Assembly (NCBI RefSeq): GCF_001266615.1
Contig: NZ_LGHZ01000008.1
Location: 62,001 to 126,000, forward strand
DNA length: 64,000 nt
DNA from: Kluyvera genomosp. 1
GTDB taxonomy: Bacteria > Pseudomonadota > Gammaproteobacteria > Enterobacterales > Enterobacteriaceae
Direction: 5' to 3'
This document shows positions 52,885 to 61,899 of this stretch, piece by piece (position 1 is the first letter of the stretch; the number at the start of each line of letters is the position of its first letter). The notes below the pieces were generated by a model. That model was given only the letters and a program-made list of their open reading frames with translations, was not told the origin of the DNA and did no database searches. A program made the position numbers and the translations under genes.

Positions 52885-54291
52885 TTAAGATGCAAACCCA
52901 CCGGCTGGAAGCAAAGTGGGTGAAAACGGGTTACGACGAAGGAAACGGCCCTGACCAGCGACGCCACAGAACGTGCCGTTACTGAAAATGACGCGGCCAC
53001 GCGAAAGGGTCTGGCGAATTGAGCCCTGGCAGATAAAACCCTCCCACGGCGAATAGTCAGCGTTATCGTGCAGCATGTCGTGACGGATAGTGGTAGTGCG
53101 GCGTGGATCGATGATCACCACGTCGCCATCGGCACCGGGAGCTAATTTGCCTTTTTGCGGCCACAGGCCGAATAGCTTCGCAGGATGGGTGCTGGTGAGT
53201 GCGACGAATTGTTGTGGCGAGATGCGCCCGGTCATCACGCCGTGGGAGAACAGCAGCAAAAGACGGTTCTCCACACCGGGTAACCCGTTCGGACAACGGC
53301 TGAAGTCACCGTTTGATAACTGCTGGCGTTGCGCCGACGAAAACGTACAGTGGTCGGTTGCCAGCACGTCAATACTGCCGTCAACAATACCGCACCACAG
53401 CGCATCATTGTTGCTGGCGTTGCGCAGCGGCGGGCTCAGCAGATAATTCAGCGCGTCTTCACGCTCGTAGCAACGATCGTCGAGCAGCAGGTATTGCGGA
53501 CAGGTTTCTACCCATACCGGCTGATGACGCGCGCGGGCTAGCCGTAGATAATCAAGTCCTAAGCCATTTGACAGGTGAACAATATAAAGCGGGGCATTGC
53601 CTGCCAACTGGGCAAGGTTAATCATCCGCGCGATCGCCTCGGCCTCGCACTCCAGCGGCCGACTCAGTGCGTGATAGCGGGGGGCCGTTTTACCCGCGGC
53701 CAGAAATTCAGAGCGCTTACGGGCTATTGCCGCATCATTTTCGGGATGTACCGTGGTTAACGCCCCCGCCTGATGAAGATGACGCATCGCCTGCAGCACT
53801 TCATCATCGTTGAGTTTGTATTGGTAGGTGAGGTAGAGCTTAAAGCTGCTGATTCCCGCCTCGACCATCATAGGAATTTCGTCGAGTATGGCGTGGTTGA
53901 TATGCTGTATTACGCCGTGAAAACTGTAGTCGATTACCGCTTTGTAGGCGGCGTATCCGTGATAGGTTTCAAGCTGATGTCGTAGCCGGCATCCCGCAGG
54001 ACCGAATCCCATATGATCAACAATGGTTGTTGTTCCGCCACAGGCGGCCGCACGCGTTCCGGTAAAGAAGTCATCGCAGCTGCGAGCAAGCCCGGTATCA
54101 ATATTAAAGTGCGTGTGAACGTCAACGCCGCCGGGCATCACATAGCAACCGCTGACATCAATAATCTCGCAGGGTTGTTCGACGCTTATCTCGTCGGCGA
54201 CCTTGCTGACTAAGCCATTTTCGATTAACAGGTCCTGTTGTGTCTGACCGTCGGCGTTGACGATCGTGCCGTTTTTAATCAGTACTCGCAT
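52885..54291 (-). CDS. hyuA: HyuA, D-phenylhydantoinase-type dihydropyrimidinase
   Basis: 468 residues (E. coli 461). Cyclic amidohydrolase with VDVHTHFN (metal-binding His-x-His, about residues 57-64), the carboxylated Lys in ISSFKLYLTYQ (about residue 151), HPEND near 183, HLSNG near 240 and ATDHC near 314. Opens hydantoin- or dihydropyrimidine-like rings; in this cluster it is a candidate for ring opening of a urate-derived imidazolone or hydantoin. The extended C-terminus ends PAGGFAS. Cotranscribed with ygeY and yqeA. Confidence 0.94.
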   Translation of the reverse strand: MRVLIKNGTIVNADGQTQQDLLIENGLVSKVADEISVEQPCEIIDVSGCYVMPGGVDVHTHFNIDTGLARSCDDFFTGTRAAACGGTTTIVDHMGFGPAGCRLRHQLETYHGYAAYKAVIDYSFHGVIQHINHAILDEIPMMVEAGISSFKLYLTYQYKLNDDEVLQAMRHLHQAGALTTVHPENDAAIARKRSEFLAAGKTAPRYHALSRPLECEAEAIARMINLAQLAGNAPLYIVHLSNGLGLDYLRLARARHQPVWVETCPQYLLLDDRCYEREDALNYLLSPPLRNASNNDALWCGIVDGSIDVLATDHCTFSSAQRQQLSNGDFSRCPNGLPGVENRLLLLFSHGVMTGRISPQQFVALTSTHPAKLFGLWPQKGKLAPGADGDVVIIDPRRTTTIRHDMLHDNADYSPWEGFICQGSIRQTLSRGRVIFSNGTFCGVAGQGRFLRRNPFSPTLLPAGGFAS

Positions 54292-54340
54292 ACAATGCTC
54301 CAGACTCCCGCCGCGAACGACGGGAGGAATACGGCAGGAT

Positions 54341-55552
54341 TTATTCGTTAGCCAACCAGCTCAGAGGAATTGCGGCGTACATGGCAGCGCAGGTCACCAG
54401 ATGTGATTTCCAGGTTTTCTCGTTGGGTGCGTGGGCTTCCGGCTCTTTGCCAGGACCAAAGCCAATCACCGGGATCCCATGACGGCCCATGATGGAAACG
54501 CCGTTGGTGGAGAAAGTCCATTTATCAACAACCGGTGCTTTACCGAACAGCCCTTCATAGGCATTACTCAATGCGCGCACGGTGAAATGGTCTTCTTCAA
54601 CCTTCCAGGTCGGGAAATAGCATTCGGTTGGATAAACCAAGCCAGTCCATGACGGACGGTCGTAGTTGTACATAGAAACCACCGCATTGGCCTTCTGAAC
54701 TGCAGGCAGCGCGCGGATTTCATCCAATGCACCTTCCCAGGTTTCACCCCAGGTGAGGCGGCGGTCGATAGAAACGGCGCAGCTATCGGCCACGGCGCAA
54801 CGGCTTGGGGAAGTGAAGAAGATTTCGGATACGGTCAGCGTTCCTTTACCAAGGAAAGCGTCGTTTCCTAGATGGCGGGAAAGATCCTGCAGTTCGTTCA
54901 GGATCGGGCCCATTTTGAAGATGGCATTATCACCGCGTTCCGGCGCGGAGCCGTGGCAGCTAACTCCGGAGACATCAACGCGAATTTCCATGCGTCCACG
55001 CTGCCCACGGTAGATCTGGCAATCGGTCGGTTCGGTACTGACCACAAACTCAGGGCGAATACCGGATTGCTCAATGATGTACTGCCAGCACAGGCCGTCG
55101 CAGTCTTCTTCCTGCACGGTACCGGTGACCAGCAGGGTGTACTCGTCTTCAAGACCAAGATCTTTAATGATTTTACCGGCGTAGACCATCGATGCCATAC
55201 CGCCTTCCTGGTCAGACGCGCCGCGCCCGCCAATCAGTTCGTCGGTCTCCATGCCTTCATACGGGTCGAAGCTCCAGTTTTTGATATTGCCGATGCCGAC
55301 GGTATCAATGTGTGCGTCCATTGCCACCAGGCGAGGGCCGTGGCCAATATAGCCCAACACGTTACCCATTGGGTCGATCTCAACCTTATCGAAGCCGACC
55401 TTTTCCATCTCTTCTTTGATGCGATGGACAACTCGCTTTTCGTCGCAGCTTTCGCTTGGGATAGCGATCATATCGCGCAGGAAACGGGTCATGTCCTGCT
55501 GGTAGTGGTTTGCTTTTTCAACGATCAGTTTAAAAGGAATATGCTTAGCCAT
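54341..55552 (-). CDS. ygeY: YgeY, M20-family metallohydrolase
   Basis: 403 residues. M20 peptidase/deacylase fold: [11 protein letters not shown] (metal-binding His and catalytic Asp, about residues 76-86), [20 protein letters not shown] (about 109-128), catalytic Glu pair in [12 protein letters not shown] (about 150), and STEPTD (about 176). A single residual helical lid domain lies between 185 and 300. Belongs to the selenium-metabolism-linked YgeY hydrolases; natural substrate probably an N-carbamoyl or N-acyl intermediate of purine breakdown. Operon with dpaL and hyuA. Confidence 0.93.
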   Translation of the reverse strand: MAKHIPFKLIVEKANHYQQDMTRFLRDMIAIPSESCDEKRVVHRIKEEMEKVGFDKVEIDPMGNVLGYIGHGPRLVAMDAHIDTVGIGNIKNWSFDPYEGMETDELIGGRGASDQEGGMASMVYAGKIIKDLGLEDEYTLLVTGTVQEEDCDGLCWQYIIEQSGIRPEFVVSTEPTDCQIYRGQRGRMEIRVDVSGVSCHGSAPERGDNAIFKMGPILNELQDLSRHLGNDAFLGKGTLTVSEIFFTSPSRCAVADSCAVSIDRRLTWGETWEGALDEIRALPAVQKANAVVSMYNYDRPSWTGLVYPTECYFPTWKVEEDHFTVRALSNAYEGLFGKAPVVDKWTFSTNGVSIMGRHGIPVIGFGPGKEPEAHAPNEKTWKSHLVTCAAMYAAIPLSWLANE

Positions 55553-55585
55553 GTGGATGTTCTCCAGTTCTGAATTTGCGAATAG

Positions 55586-56785
55586 TTACCGCGATGCAGG
55601 ATGTTTGCCTTCCCAAACGACTTCCCGATAGTGCTTCACATCGGTATCGCCCTCTGTGCTGATGACCAGCACCACCGAGTGGCTATCCAGTTGCAGTTTG
55701 TTCATGAGTGCGTTGCGCTGTGGGTGGTAGTGAACAGCGGCCAGAATGCCAAGCCCAACGGCACCGGATTCACCGGAAATCACCCGAGGGTCTTTGCCGA
55801 GAGGATTACCCAGCACGCGCATACCGAGGGCCGCGACGGCATCCTGACAGGAAATAAACTGCGTCGCGCAGTTACGTAGAACTTCCCAGCCGAGTGGGTT
55901 TGGTTCACCACAGGCGAGACCCGCCATGATGGTGGCCATATCACCGCCGACATTGACCATCTGACCTTTAACGCCAGAGCGATAGAGGCAGTCGGCCAGT
56001 TCGGGCTCGACAATAACGGAGTGAAGCTGGTTAGCGCCGTACACATCCACGAGATAACCAAGTACGCCACCGGCTAGTGCGCCAACGCCACCTTGCAAAA
56101 AAACGTGGGTTGGGCGTGATATCCCCATCGCCGACATCTGTTCCACCGCTTCATCAGCAAGCGTGGCGTAGCCTTGCATAATCCAGGTCGGGATTTTGGT
56201 GTAGCCGTCCCAGGCAGTATCCTGAACAACTTCCCACCCGTTTTGCTGCGCGGTTTTCATCGTGAAGCGCACGGTATCGTCGTAATTCATCTCCGTGACG
56301 ATACACTCGGCACCCAGTCGCAAAATGGCCTCGACGCGTTCCTGCGCTGAGCCTTTCGGCATATATATCACCGCATTTTGCCCAAGTTGTTTTGCCGCCC
56401 ACGCCACGCCGCGCCCGTGGTTACCGTCGGTTGTTGTCGCAAACGTCATCTTCTCGGTAATACGTGACTTCAACTCAGCCAGTGAGAGCGTATTAATCTC
56501 TAAACCGTATTTTTCGCCCAGAAGACGGGCGATAGCGTAGGAGCCGCCAAGCATTTTGAAGGCATTGAGGCCAAAGCGTTGGGATTCATCTTTCACCAGG
56601 ATTTTATTCACCCCAAATAGCGCGGCGAGCTCATTCAAGGCATACAGCGGCGTCGGCTGATAACCACTGATTTTTTGATGGAAGTGACGTGCCTGCTGCG
56701 CCTGTTGACGTGAAAACAACGGCGATGATTCACCATTAAAAAAGCGATTGTCGGCAATGTCCATTTTGAGTGAGAAAGCAGACAT
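55586..56785 (-). CDS. dpaL: DpaL (YgeX), 2,3-diaminopropionate ammonia-lyase
   Basis: 399 residues (E. coli 398). Fold-type II PLP enzyme: the Lys for PLP is in RFGLNAFKMLGGSYA (about residue 78), the Gly-rich phosphate loop is QGGVGALAGGVLGY (about 234-247), and TDGNHGRGVAWAA is at about 117-129. It splits 2,3-diaminopropionate into pyruvate and two ammonia. In the cluster this makes pyruvate and ammonia from a urate-derived diamino acid. AAGGA precedes the ATG. Second gene of the ygeW operon. Confidence 0.95.
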   Translation of the reverse strand: MSAFSLKMDIADNRFFNGESSPLFSRQQAQQARHFHQKISGYQPTPLYALNELAALFGVNKILVKDESQRFGLNAFKMLGGSYAIARLLGEKYGLEINTLSLAELKSRITEKMTFATTTDGNHGRGVAWAAKQLGQNAVIYMPKGSAQERVEAILRLGAECIVTEMNYDDTVRFTMKTAQQNGWEVVQDTAWDGYTKIPTWIMQGYATLADEAVEQMSAMGISRPTHVFLQGGVGALAGGVLGYLVDVYGANQLHSVIVEPELADCLYRSGVKGQMVNVGGDMATIMAGLACGEPNPLGWEVLRNCATQFISCQDAVAALGMRVLGNPLGKDPRVISGESGAVGLGILAAVHYHPQRNALMNKLQLDSHSVVLVISTEGDTDVKHYREVVWEGKHPASR

Positions 56786-56845
56786 ACTCTGTCCTTATTC
56801 ATCCGTAAGAAAATATCGGGCTGACCCGCAGGCCAGCCGGGGAGA

Positions 56846-58033
56846 TTATTTGATGCGTTTTTGGGCTTCGTTCAGCAACTGCTCCAGCAGCACGCCAGGT
56901 TTCGCGTACTTACGGCAGAGGATCATGGAGGCGATGATATAAGGCTTCCAGCTGGCTTCTTTGTAAGTCGCAATACGGTATTTCTCAAACACTGCTTCGG
57001 TGACTTCGCCTTCTTTACAGGAGACACCGCTGATGTCAGCCGGCAGGCAGTGCATGTACAGTGCCTCTCCGTGACGGGTCTGAGCCATCATTTCTTCGGT
57101 GCACTGCCAGTCCTTATGCTTGGCGTTTTGTGCCAGGCAGGCTTTCTCAAGGGATTTCAGCCCCTCGTGATCGTTAGCACGCAGCAGCTCGGTACGCTGC
57201 TCCATGACCTGGTACGGAGCCCAGGATTTTGGATAGACAATATCTGCATCCTTGAAGGCTTCGGCCATGTCGGTCACTTGACGGAAGCTGCCGCCAGAGG
57301 ATTTAGCATTGTTTTTCGCCACTTCGATAACATCCGGGATCAGGTCATAACCTTCGGGATGTGCCAGGGTCACGTCCATACCAAAGCGGGTCATCAGCCC
57401 GATAATGCCTTGCGGCACAGAAAGCGGTTTGCCATAGCTTGGGGAATAGGCCCATGTCATGGCGATTTTCTTGCCTTTCAAATTCTCGAGAGAACCGAAG
57501 TGTTCACGCAGCCAGGCCAGGTCCGCCATAGACTGAGTCGGGTGGTCGATATCGCACTGCAAGTTGATAAGCGCCGGGCGCTGAGGCAGTACGCCTTGCT
57601 TATGGCCATCATCCAGCGCTTCACCAACTTCGCGCATATAGGCATTGCCTGCACCGAGATACATATCGTCGCGAATACCAATAGCGTCTGCACAAAATGA
57701 GATCATATTGGCCGTTTCACGTACCGTTTCACCATGGGCAATTTGCGATTTACCTTCGTCAAGATCCTGCTGAGCCAGGCCTAACAGGTTCAGAGCTGAA
57801 GCATAAGAGAAGCGGGTGCGCGTGGAGTTATCACGAAATACCGATATGCCCAGGCCACTATTGAAGACCTTGGTAGCAATATTCTCGGCTCGTAGCGTCT
57901 TTAGGGCTTCCGCAACATCCAGGACCTGTTTTAATTCGTCCGGTGATTGCTCCCACGTCAGCAGGAAATCCTTATCGTGAAGGTTGGAGTTAAGTTTATT
58001 GATATCCTTAATCAGTTCGTTAACAGTTTTCAT
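56846..58033 (-). CDS. ygeW: YgeW, knotted carbamoyltransferase
   Basis: 395 residues from the ATG at 58033, the homologous E. coli start, with AGGA 8 bp ahead; the frame is open to 58090 but upstream residues are unrelated. Carbamoyltransferase family: carbamoyl-phosphate motif RDNSTRTRFSYA (about residues 68-79), DHPTQSMADL (about 168-177) and MHCLPADISG (about 331-340), with the trefoil-knot region of the ornithine/acetylornithine carbamoyltransferase group. Its acceptor is not known. Working backward it would make carbamoyl phosphate for YqeA. First gene after a sigma-54-type promoter. Confidence 0.94.
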   Translation of the reverse strand: MKTVNELIKDINKLNSNLHDKDFLLTWEQSPDELKQVLDVAEALKTLRAENIATKVFNSGLGISVFRDNSTRTRFSYASALNLLGLAQQDLDEGKSQIAHGETVRETANMISFCADAIGIRDDMYLGAGNAYMREVGEALDDGHKQGVLPQRPALINLQCDIDHPTQSMADLAWLREHFGSLENLKGKKIAMTWAYSPSYGKPLSVPQGIIGLMTRFGMDVTLAHPEGYDLIPDVIEVAKNNAKSSGGSFRQVTDMAEAFKDADIVYPKSWAPYQVMEQRTELLRANDHEGLKSLEKACLAQNAKHKDWQCTEEMMAQTRHGEALYMHCLPADISGVSCKEGEVTEAVFEKYRIATYKEASWKPYIIASMILCRKYAKPGVLLEQLLNEAQKRIK

Positions 58034-58113
58034 TATGCAATCCTGGTAGTGAATGGCGGGCTTATTGATTACTGGGTGTTGCAATTGCAAACATCAGCAC
58101 TGTATTGCAACTA

Positions 58114-58128
58114 ACAATAAGTGTGCCA
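58114..58128 (-). promoter_or_regulatory. Sigma-54-type promoter of the ygeW operon
   Basis: Minus strand TGGCACACTTATTGT (58128-58114): -24 TGGCAC is perfect, -12 is TTGT in place of TTGC at the right spacing. Predicted start near 58102, about 69 bp before ygeW. Confidence 0.6.
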
Positions 58129-58478
58129 ATTCACCAGGCAAGGATAAAAATACAGCTAAAAGGCATTGTAATGAGATGGGAGTCACAAAATAAGGTAGGA
58201 AACCAAATGGCACTGGCGGAATAATTACTCATGAATTCGCTATATATTTTTATATATAACGAGAGAGGTGTGATAGGCCGTTGAAAATATCTCCAAATTG
58301 ATAAAGACAAAGTAATAATTATCATAATGATATAAAAATGTGATAGTACTTCCATAATTTGCGCAAGATGAGAAAAACAGAGCGGGGCAATGCCAATTAA
58401 TGCCTAAGCCTGCGGTAGTATCCGTATAGGAATATAAATGTAGTCGTTCACCCAGCCTAGCTTTCAGTGAGTGATATT
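58129..58478. other. ygeW-ygeV divergent regulatory region
   Basis: AT-rich, no gene. Contains TGAGAT at 58172, GAAAATATCTCC at 58283 (compare GAAATATCTCAC at 48707) and the AT palindrome TATATAT/ATATATA (58241-58258), which would bend easily or bind IHF. These fit activator sites 45-170 bp upstream of the sigma-54-type promoter. A TGGCAC at 58209 on the plus strand has no matching -12 element. Confidence 0.45.
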
Positions 58479-60260
58479 ATGATACCTTCATCGACGCCAT
58501 CTATCTTGATGCAGATTCAACCTACAATTCAACGATTTGCAAGAATGTTATCCAGCGTGCTACAGCTGGAAGTTGAAATCGTTGATAATTCTTTATGCCG
58601 CGTAGCCGGTACAGGCATCTATGGAAAGTTTCTTGGGAGAAAATTAAGCACAGACTCGCGACTTCTTCGTTACATTATTGAAACAAAGAAGGAAAAAGTC
58701 GTTACCCATTCACGCTACGATCCTTTATGTGAGGGATGTGAAAATAAAGAAACGTGCAAAGAAAAGGCTTTTTTAGGCACTCCGGTTATTTACCAACAGC
58801 AGTGCGTCGGTGTGATTAGTCTGATTGCACTAACTCGCGAACAGCAGGAGAGAATAAACGATAATATTACTGAATTCTCTGATTATGTTCGACACGTCTC
58901 CTCCATATTCGTTTCACGTCTCCTGGAAGATCAGGGTGGCACTGATAATATTCAGAAAATGTTTTTGACCATGCTTGATAATATGGATCAGGGCGTGCTG
59001 GTTGTCAGTCAGGAGCAAAAAGTTAAATATGTAAATCAGGCTGCATTGAAAATCCTTGGCACCACCCAAGGTAACATGGTCGGTAAGATGGTGAATTTCC
59101 GACCGTTAACGTTCGCCCAGAATTTTATCCGAGGCCACGTTCAGCACGTTATTTCCATTGATGATAAAAAAGAGCTGGTTATCGGACAGCTTCATGCTAT
59201 TCAGGATCAGTGGCTATTTCTGATGGCGTTTCATCAATCTCATTCATCGGCCGATCTTTCCACCTCGCAGGACGGACCGCAAATCGAACAGTTGGTTGGG
59301 GAGTGCAGGCCAATGCGGCAGCTAAAGAAGCTTATCAGCCGCATTGCGCCTAGCCCATCAAGCGTGATGATTGCAGGTGAAAGCGGCACGGGTAAAGAAG
59401 TCGTTGCACGGGCGGTTCACAAGCTTAGCGACCGAAAAGATAAACCCTTCATTGCCATCAACTGTGCAGCTATTCCTGAGCAACTACTCGAAAGTGAACT
59501 GTTTGGCTACGTTAAAGGGGCATTTACCGGTGCCTCAACCAACGGTAAGGTCGGGCTTATCCAGGCCGCAAATGATGGCACTCTGTTTTTAGATGAAATC
59601 GGTGATATGCCGCTGACGCTACAAGCTAAATTGCTACGCGCCATCGAGTCACGAGAAATTCAGCCTGTAGGCGCCAGTAATCCCGTGCCGGTAAATATTC
59701 GTATCATTTCTGCCACCAACCAAAACCTGGATCAATTTATTGCCGAAGGGAAGTTTCGTGAAGATCTCTATTATCGCTTAAACGTGATTCCGCTGAGATT
59801 GCCACCGTTGCGGGATAGGCAGGATGACATAGAACTACTGATTCACTATTTCCTTCATCTACATACTCGCCGTCTCGAACTGGTTTACCCCGGAGTCGAT
59901 CCCGAAGTCATTAGCCTTCTGAAAAACTATCGCTGGCCAGGCAATATCCGCGAACTGAGTAACTTGATGGAATATCTTGTCAATGTAGTACCATCGGGAG
60001 AAGTGATTGACGTATCTCTTCTGCCACCGAATTTGGTCAGTATGGGGAAAACGACTGACCGCGGAGAAGCTACTATAGCGGCAAGCTCAAGAGTGGTTAA
60101 GGAAGAAGAGGGAGTCACGGGTCTCGAAGAGATGGAACGGCAGATGATTCGTGACGCATTGAGCCGTTATAGTAATAAAAAACAGGCGGCTGACGAACTG
60201 GGTATCGGTATTGCAACGCTTTATCGCAAGATCAAAAAATACGATCTGATCGTTGCCTAG
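58479..60260 (+). CDS. ygeV: YgeV, sigma-54-dependent transcriptional activator
   Basis: 593 residues from the ATG at 58479; this places the start ten residues before MQIQPTIQRF, exactly as in E. coli YgeV, while a GTG 12 bp earlier is also open. Residues 10-160 form a sensor region with the Cys group CEGCENKETC (about 83-92), followed by a PAS-like domain (about 165-265) and the AAA+ domain: Walker A GESGTGKE (about 305), the sigma-54 contact GAFTGA (about 348), Walker B LFLDEIGD (about 371). A Fis-type helix-turn-helix closes the protein (QAADELGIGIATLYRKIKKY). It is divergent from the ygeW operon and likely controls the cluster. The four Cys near residue 88 suggest a metal or Fe-S/redox input. 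Confidence 0.93.
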   Translation: MIPSSTPSILMQIQPTIQRFARMLSSVLQLEVEIVDNSLCRVAGTGIYGKFLGRKLSTDSRLLRYIIETKKEKVVTHSRYDPLCEGCENKETCKEKAFLGTPVIYQQQCVGVISLIALTREQQERINDNITEFSDYVRHVSSIFVSRLLEDQGGTDNIQKMFLTMLDNMDQGVLVVSQEQKVKYVNQAALKILGTTQGNMVGKMVNFRPLTFAQNFIRGHVQHVISIDDKKELVIGQLHAIQDQWLFLMAFHQSHSSADLSTSQDGPQIEQLVGECRPMRQLKKLISRIAPSPSSVMIAGESGTGKEVVARAVHKLSDRKDKPFIAINCAAIPEQLLESELFGYVKGAFTGASTNGKVGLIQAANDGTLFLDEIGDMPLTLQAKLLRAIESREIQPVGASNPVPVNIRIISATNQNLDQFIAEGKFREDLYYRLNVIPLRLPPLRDRQDDIELLIHYFLHLHTRRLELVYPGVDPEVISLLKNYRWPGNIRELSNLMEYLVNVVPSGEVIDVSLLPPNLVSMGKTTDRGEATIAASSRVVKEEEGVTGLEEMERQMIRDALSRYSNKKQAADELGIGIATLYRKIKKYDLIVA

Positions 60261-60315
60261 ATCGCGACGCAGGCGAGGGGAGATCCTTTGAATTTGCTGC
60301 AATGACTCAGAACGC

Positions 60316-60349
60316 ACAATGCAATAGTAAGTGCTTACTATTGCATTGT
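60316..60349. repeat. 34-bp near-perfect palindrome
   Basis: Arms of 16 bp, ACAATGCAATAGTAAG (60316-60331) and CTTACTATTGCATTGT (60334-60349), with TG between. It lies 55 bp after the ygeV stop. The stem is AT-rich and has no T run, so a terminator role is uncertain; a protein-binding or recombination site is possible. Confidence 0.7.
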
Positions 60350-60414
60350 ATTAATCGGCAGGCATTAGAGGTTGGACGCCATTTTAAGATAGGCAATATG
60401 ACCCGCAGAGCACA

Positions 60415-60705
60415 TTACTCGCGTGCCTTTATACGACTGTTGGCCCAGGGATCTGATGCCGCACTCGCCACAGAATCGTCCGCGATATCTTTAAGAGAAT
60501 CCAGGTAAAGAGCTTCAACCTCAGCGCGTGCCCATGGCGTACGGCGAAGAAATTTGAGACTGGATTTCACGCTTGGGTCTTTTTTAAAACAGTTGATGCT
60601 GATTAACTGTCCCAATTTTTCCCAGCCATAATACGCCACCAGGGCATTCACCTGCATTTCAAGGGTTACACCGTGTAAGGGATCTTTTGAGTTATGCGCA
60701 TTCAT
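60415..60705 (-). CDS. VF530-family DNA-binding protein (DUF2132)
   Basis: 96 residues. The segment [61 protein letters not shown] is the complete VF530 domain, a four-helix fold, named from a Vibrio structure and described as a double-stranded DNA-binding protein. The last 25 residues are an unrelated tail. Biological role is not known. It is the first gene past the purine cluster and the last one before the AT-rich segment; 60706-60911 shows no gene. Confidence 0.82.
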   Translation of the reverse strand: MNAHNSKDPLHGVTLEMQVNALVAYYGWEKLGQLISINCFKKDPSVKSSLKFLRRTPWARAEVEALYLDSLKDIADDSVASAASDPWANSRIKARE

Positions 60706-60911
60706 ATGGCGTCCGTCATTATCGTGTTAAGGGGCCGGCAAGTCAGGTTGAGAAGGGTACAAGAAAGTACGGCCGCCAGCAATGTCACACACCATTTTAT
60801 CGCTTAACGTACGCGAATTCTGGCGTACAAGAGCATTAGAAAAAACACAGATTTCACGTAGCGTGCGATTAAATGACAAAACCCATATAAATCAAAGCAC
60901 TACATTATCTC

Positions 60912-61490
60912 TTAGTCGGCATTCATTAACATGATCATAGACCGATATTCTTGTAAGGTTCTAAGATTGAGCTTTCTGCTAATTTGATAACGACGGTTGA
61001 GGTATGCTCTTTGTCCATGGGTGGAAATATATCTATCCCGTTCCTCGGGAGTGCTTTGCTCATGAAGAACGACGTTATAATACCCTGCACCCAGTCGCCG
61101 TCTTACATTCTCTTTTACGTGTTGTGATAAAGGACGATTGGGTAGGGAGTACTTTTCTTTTTGTATTTTTACTAACTTCTTCCGTAGTTCAACCAGTGTT
61201 GTAATTGTATTTACGTAACTACTATAGCTATTCTTTAAAATAGCTGGGTGTGCTATATAATGAATCCGCTCCGGTTTAACTCTGGTTGAAAGGTACTGAT
61301 TAATCCAGTTAACATCACCCGGGATCGCACTCACAGTGTCAATAATATAGGTTGCATCCCTTATTAAGGTTGCACAGGTTAGAAAACGAACACGATCGGT
61401 AAATGCAAATACATTTGATAGATTTAAATCATGAGCCAGATTGTTAAAGGCATTAATATTAACAAAACTCTTAGAATAGAATAAAATCAT
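60912..61490 (-). CDS. Degenerate LuxR-type regulator
   Basis: 192 residues. The C-terminal 60 residues resemble a LuxR helix-turn-helix (PEERDRYISTHGQRAYLNRRYQISRKLNLRTLQEY), with the usual R-x-x-I-x-x-KL-N-L-x-T-L-Q-E ending. The N-terminal 130 residues do not carry an obvious phosphorylatable receiver domain, and the family is not clear to me. Low GC and many Asn/Tyr/Ile codons differ from the core genes. It lies in front of the autotransporter gene together with a winged-helix regulator on the same strand, so control of surface structures is the likely role. Confidence 0.6.
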   Translation of the reverse strand: MILFYSKSFVNINAFNNLAHDLNLSNVFAFTDRVRFLTCATLIRDATYIIDTVSAIPGDVNWINQYLSTRVKPERIHYIAHPAILKNSYSSYVNTITTLVELRKKLVKIQKEKYSLPNRPLSQHVKENVRRRLGAGYYNVVLHEQSTPEERDRYISTHGQRAYLNRRYQISRKLNLRTLQEYRSMIMLMNAD

Positions 61491-61518
61491 GATGGAACAC
61501 TCTTACATAACCCAGGTG

Positions 61519-61899
61519 TCAGATTTTAATTGATGTGTCTTTTATCAACAGTATTTCCCTTGATTTATAACTGAGGTAATAGCCTTTAGCATCCTGTCTT
61601 TTGATGAATTCAAGACTACCATCAATACTTTCGAATATTTCCTTTAATCTTTTCATTGCATTCCACAGTCTGGGGAATGAACAGCGAAGTCCATGTTCTT
61701 CAAAAACGCAATGAATGATTTCTAAATCGCTGACCCACAGGGCATCACTCTTACTGATTAAGAAATTGAGAAGTCTACGATTTGTATCGCCCAGCTTGTT
61801 AGTCTTGCCATTGACAATGTTGATCAAAATCCCGGTATTGAGACGATACTCGATAGTGTTGTTGATATTATATCCATAGATTGCCAATGCCGCGCTCAC
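61519..61899 (-). CDS. Orphan winged-helix regulator (CadC/ToxR-type DNA-binding domain)
   Basis: 126 residues from a GTG with GGAG 11 bp upstream. After a short beta part (about residues 1-35), residues 36-115 match the OmpR/CadC winged helix: LGDTNRRLLNFLISKSDALWVSDLEIIHCVFEE, RLWNAMKRLKEIFESIDG and the wing SLEFIKRQDAKGYYL. There is no transmembrane helix and no receiver or periplasmic sensor, so it is a stand-alone DNA-binding protein. It is divergent from the autotransporter gene across a 931-bp gap and 28 bp upstream of the LuxR-like gene, probably one operon. Confidence 0.65.
   Translation of the reverse strand: MSAALAIYGYNINNTIEYRLNTGILINIVNGKTNKLGDTNRRLLNFLISKSDALWVSDLEIIHCVFEEHGLRCSFPRLWNAMKRLKEIFESIDGSLEFIKRQDAKGYYLSYKSREILLIKDTSIKI

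Noticed and set aside
58208..58224. Plus-strand TGGCAC as a sigma-54 promoter for ygeV
   Set aside because: There is no GC at the -12 position after 10 bp, so the element is incomplete.
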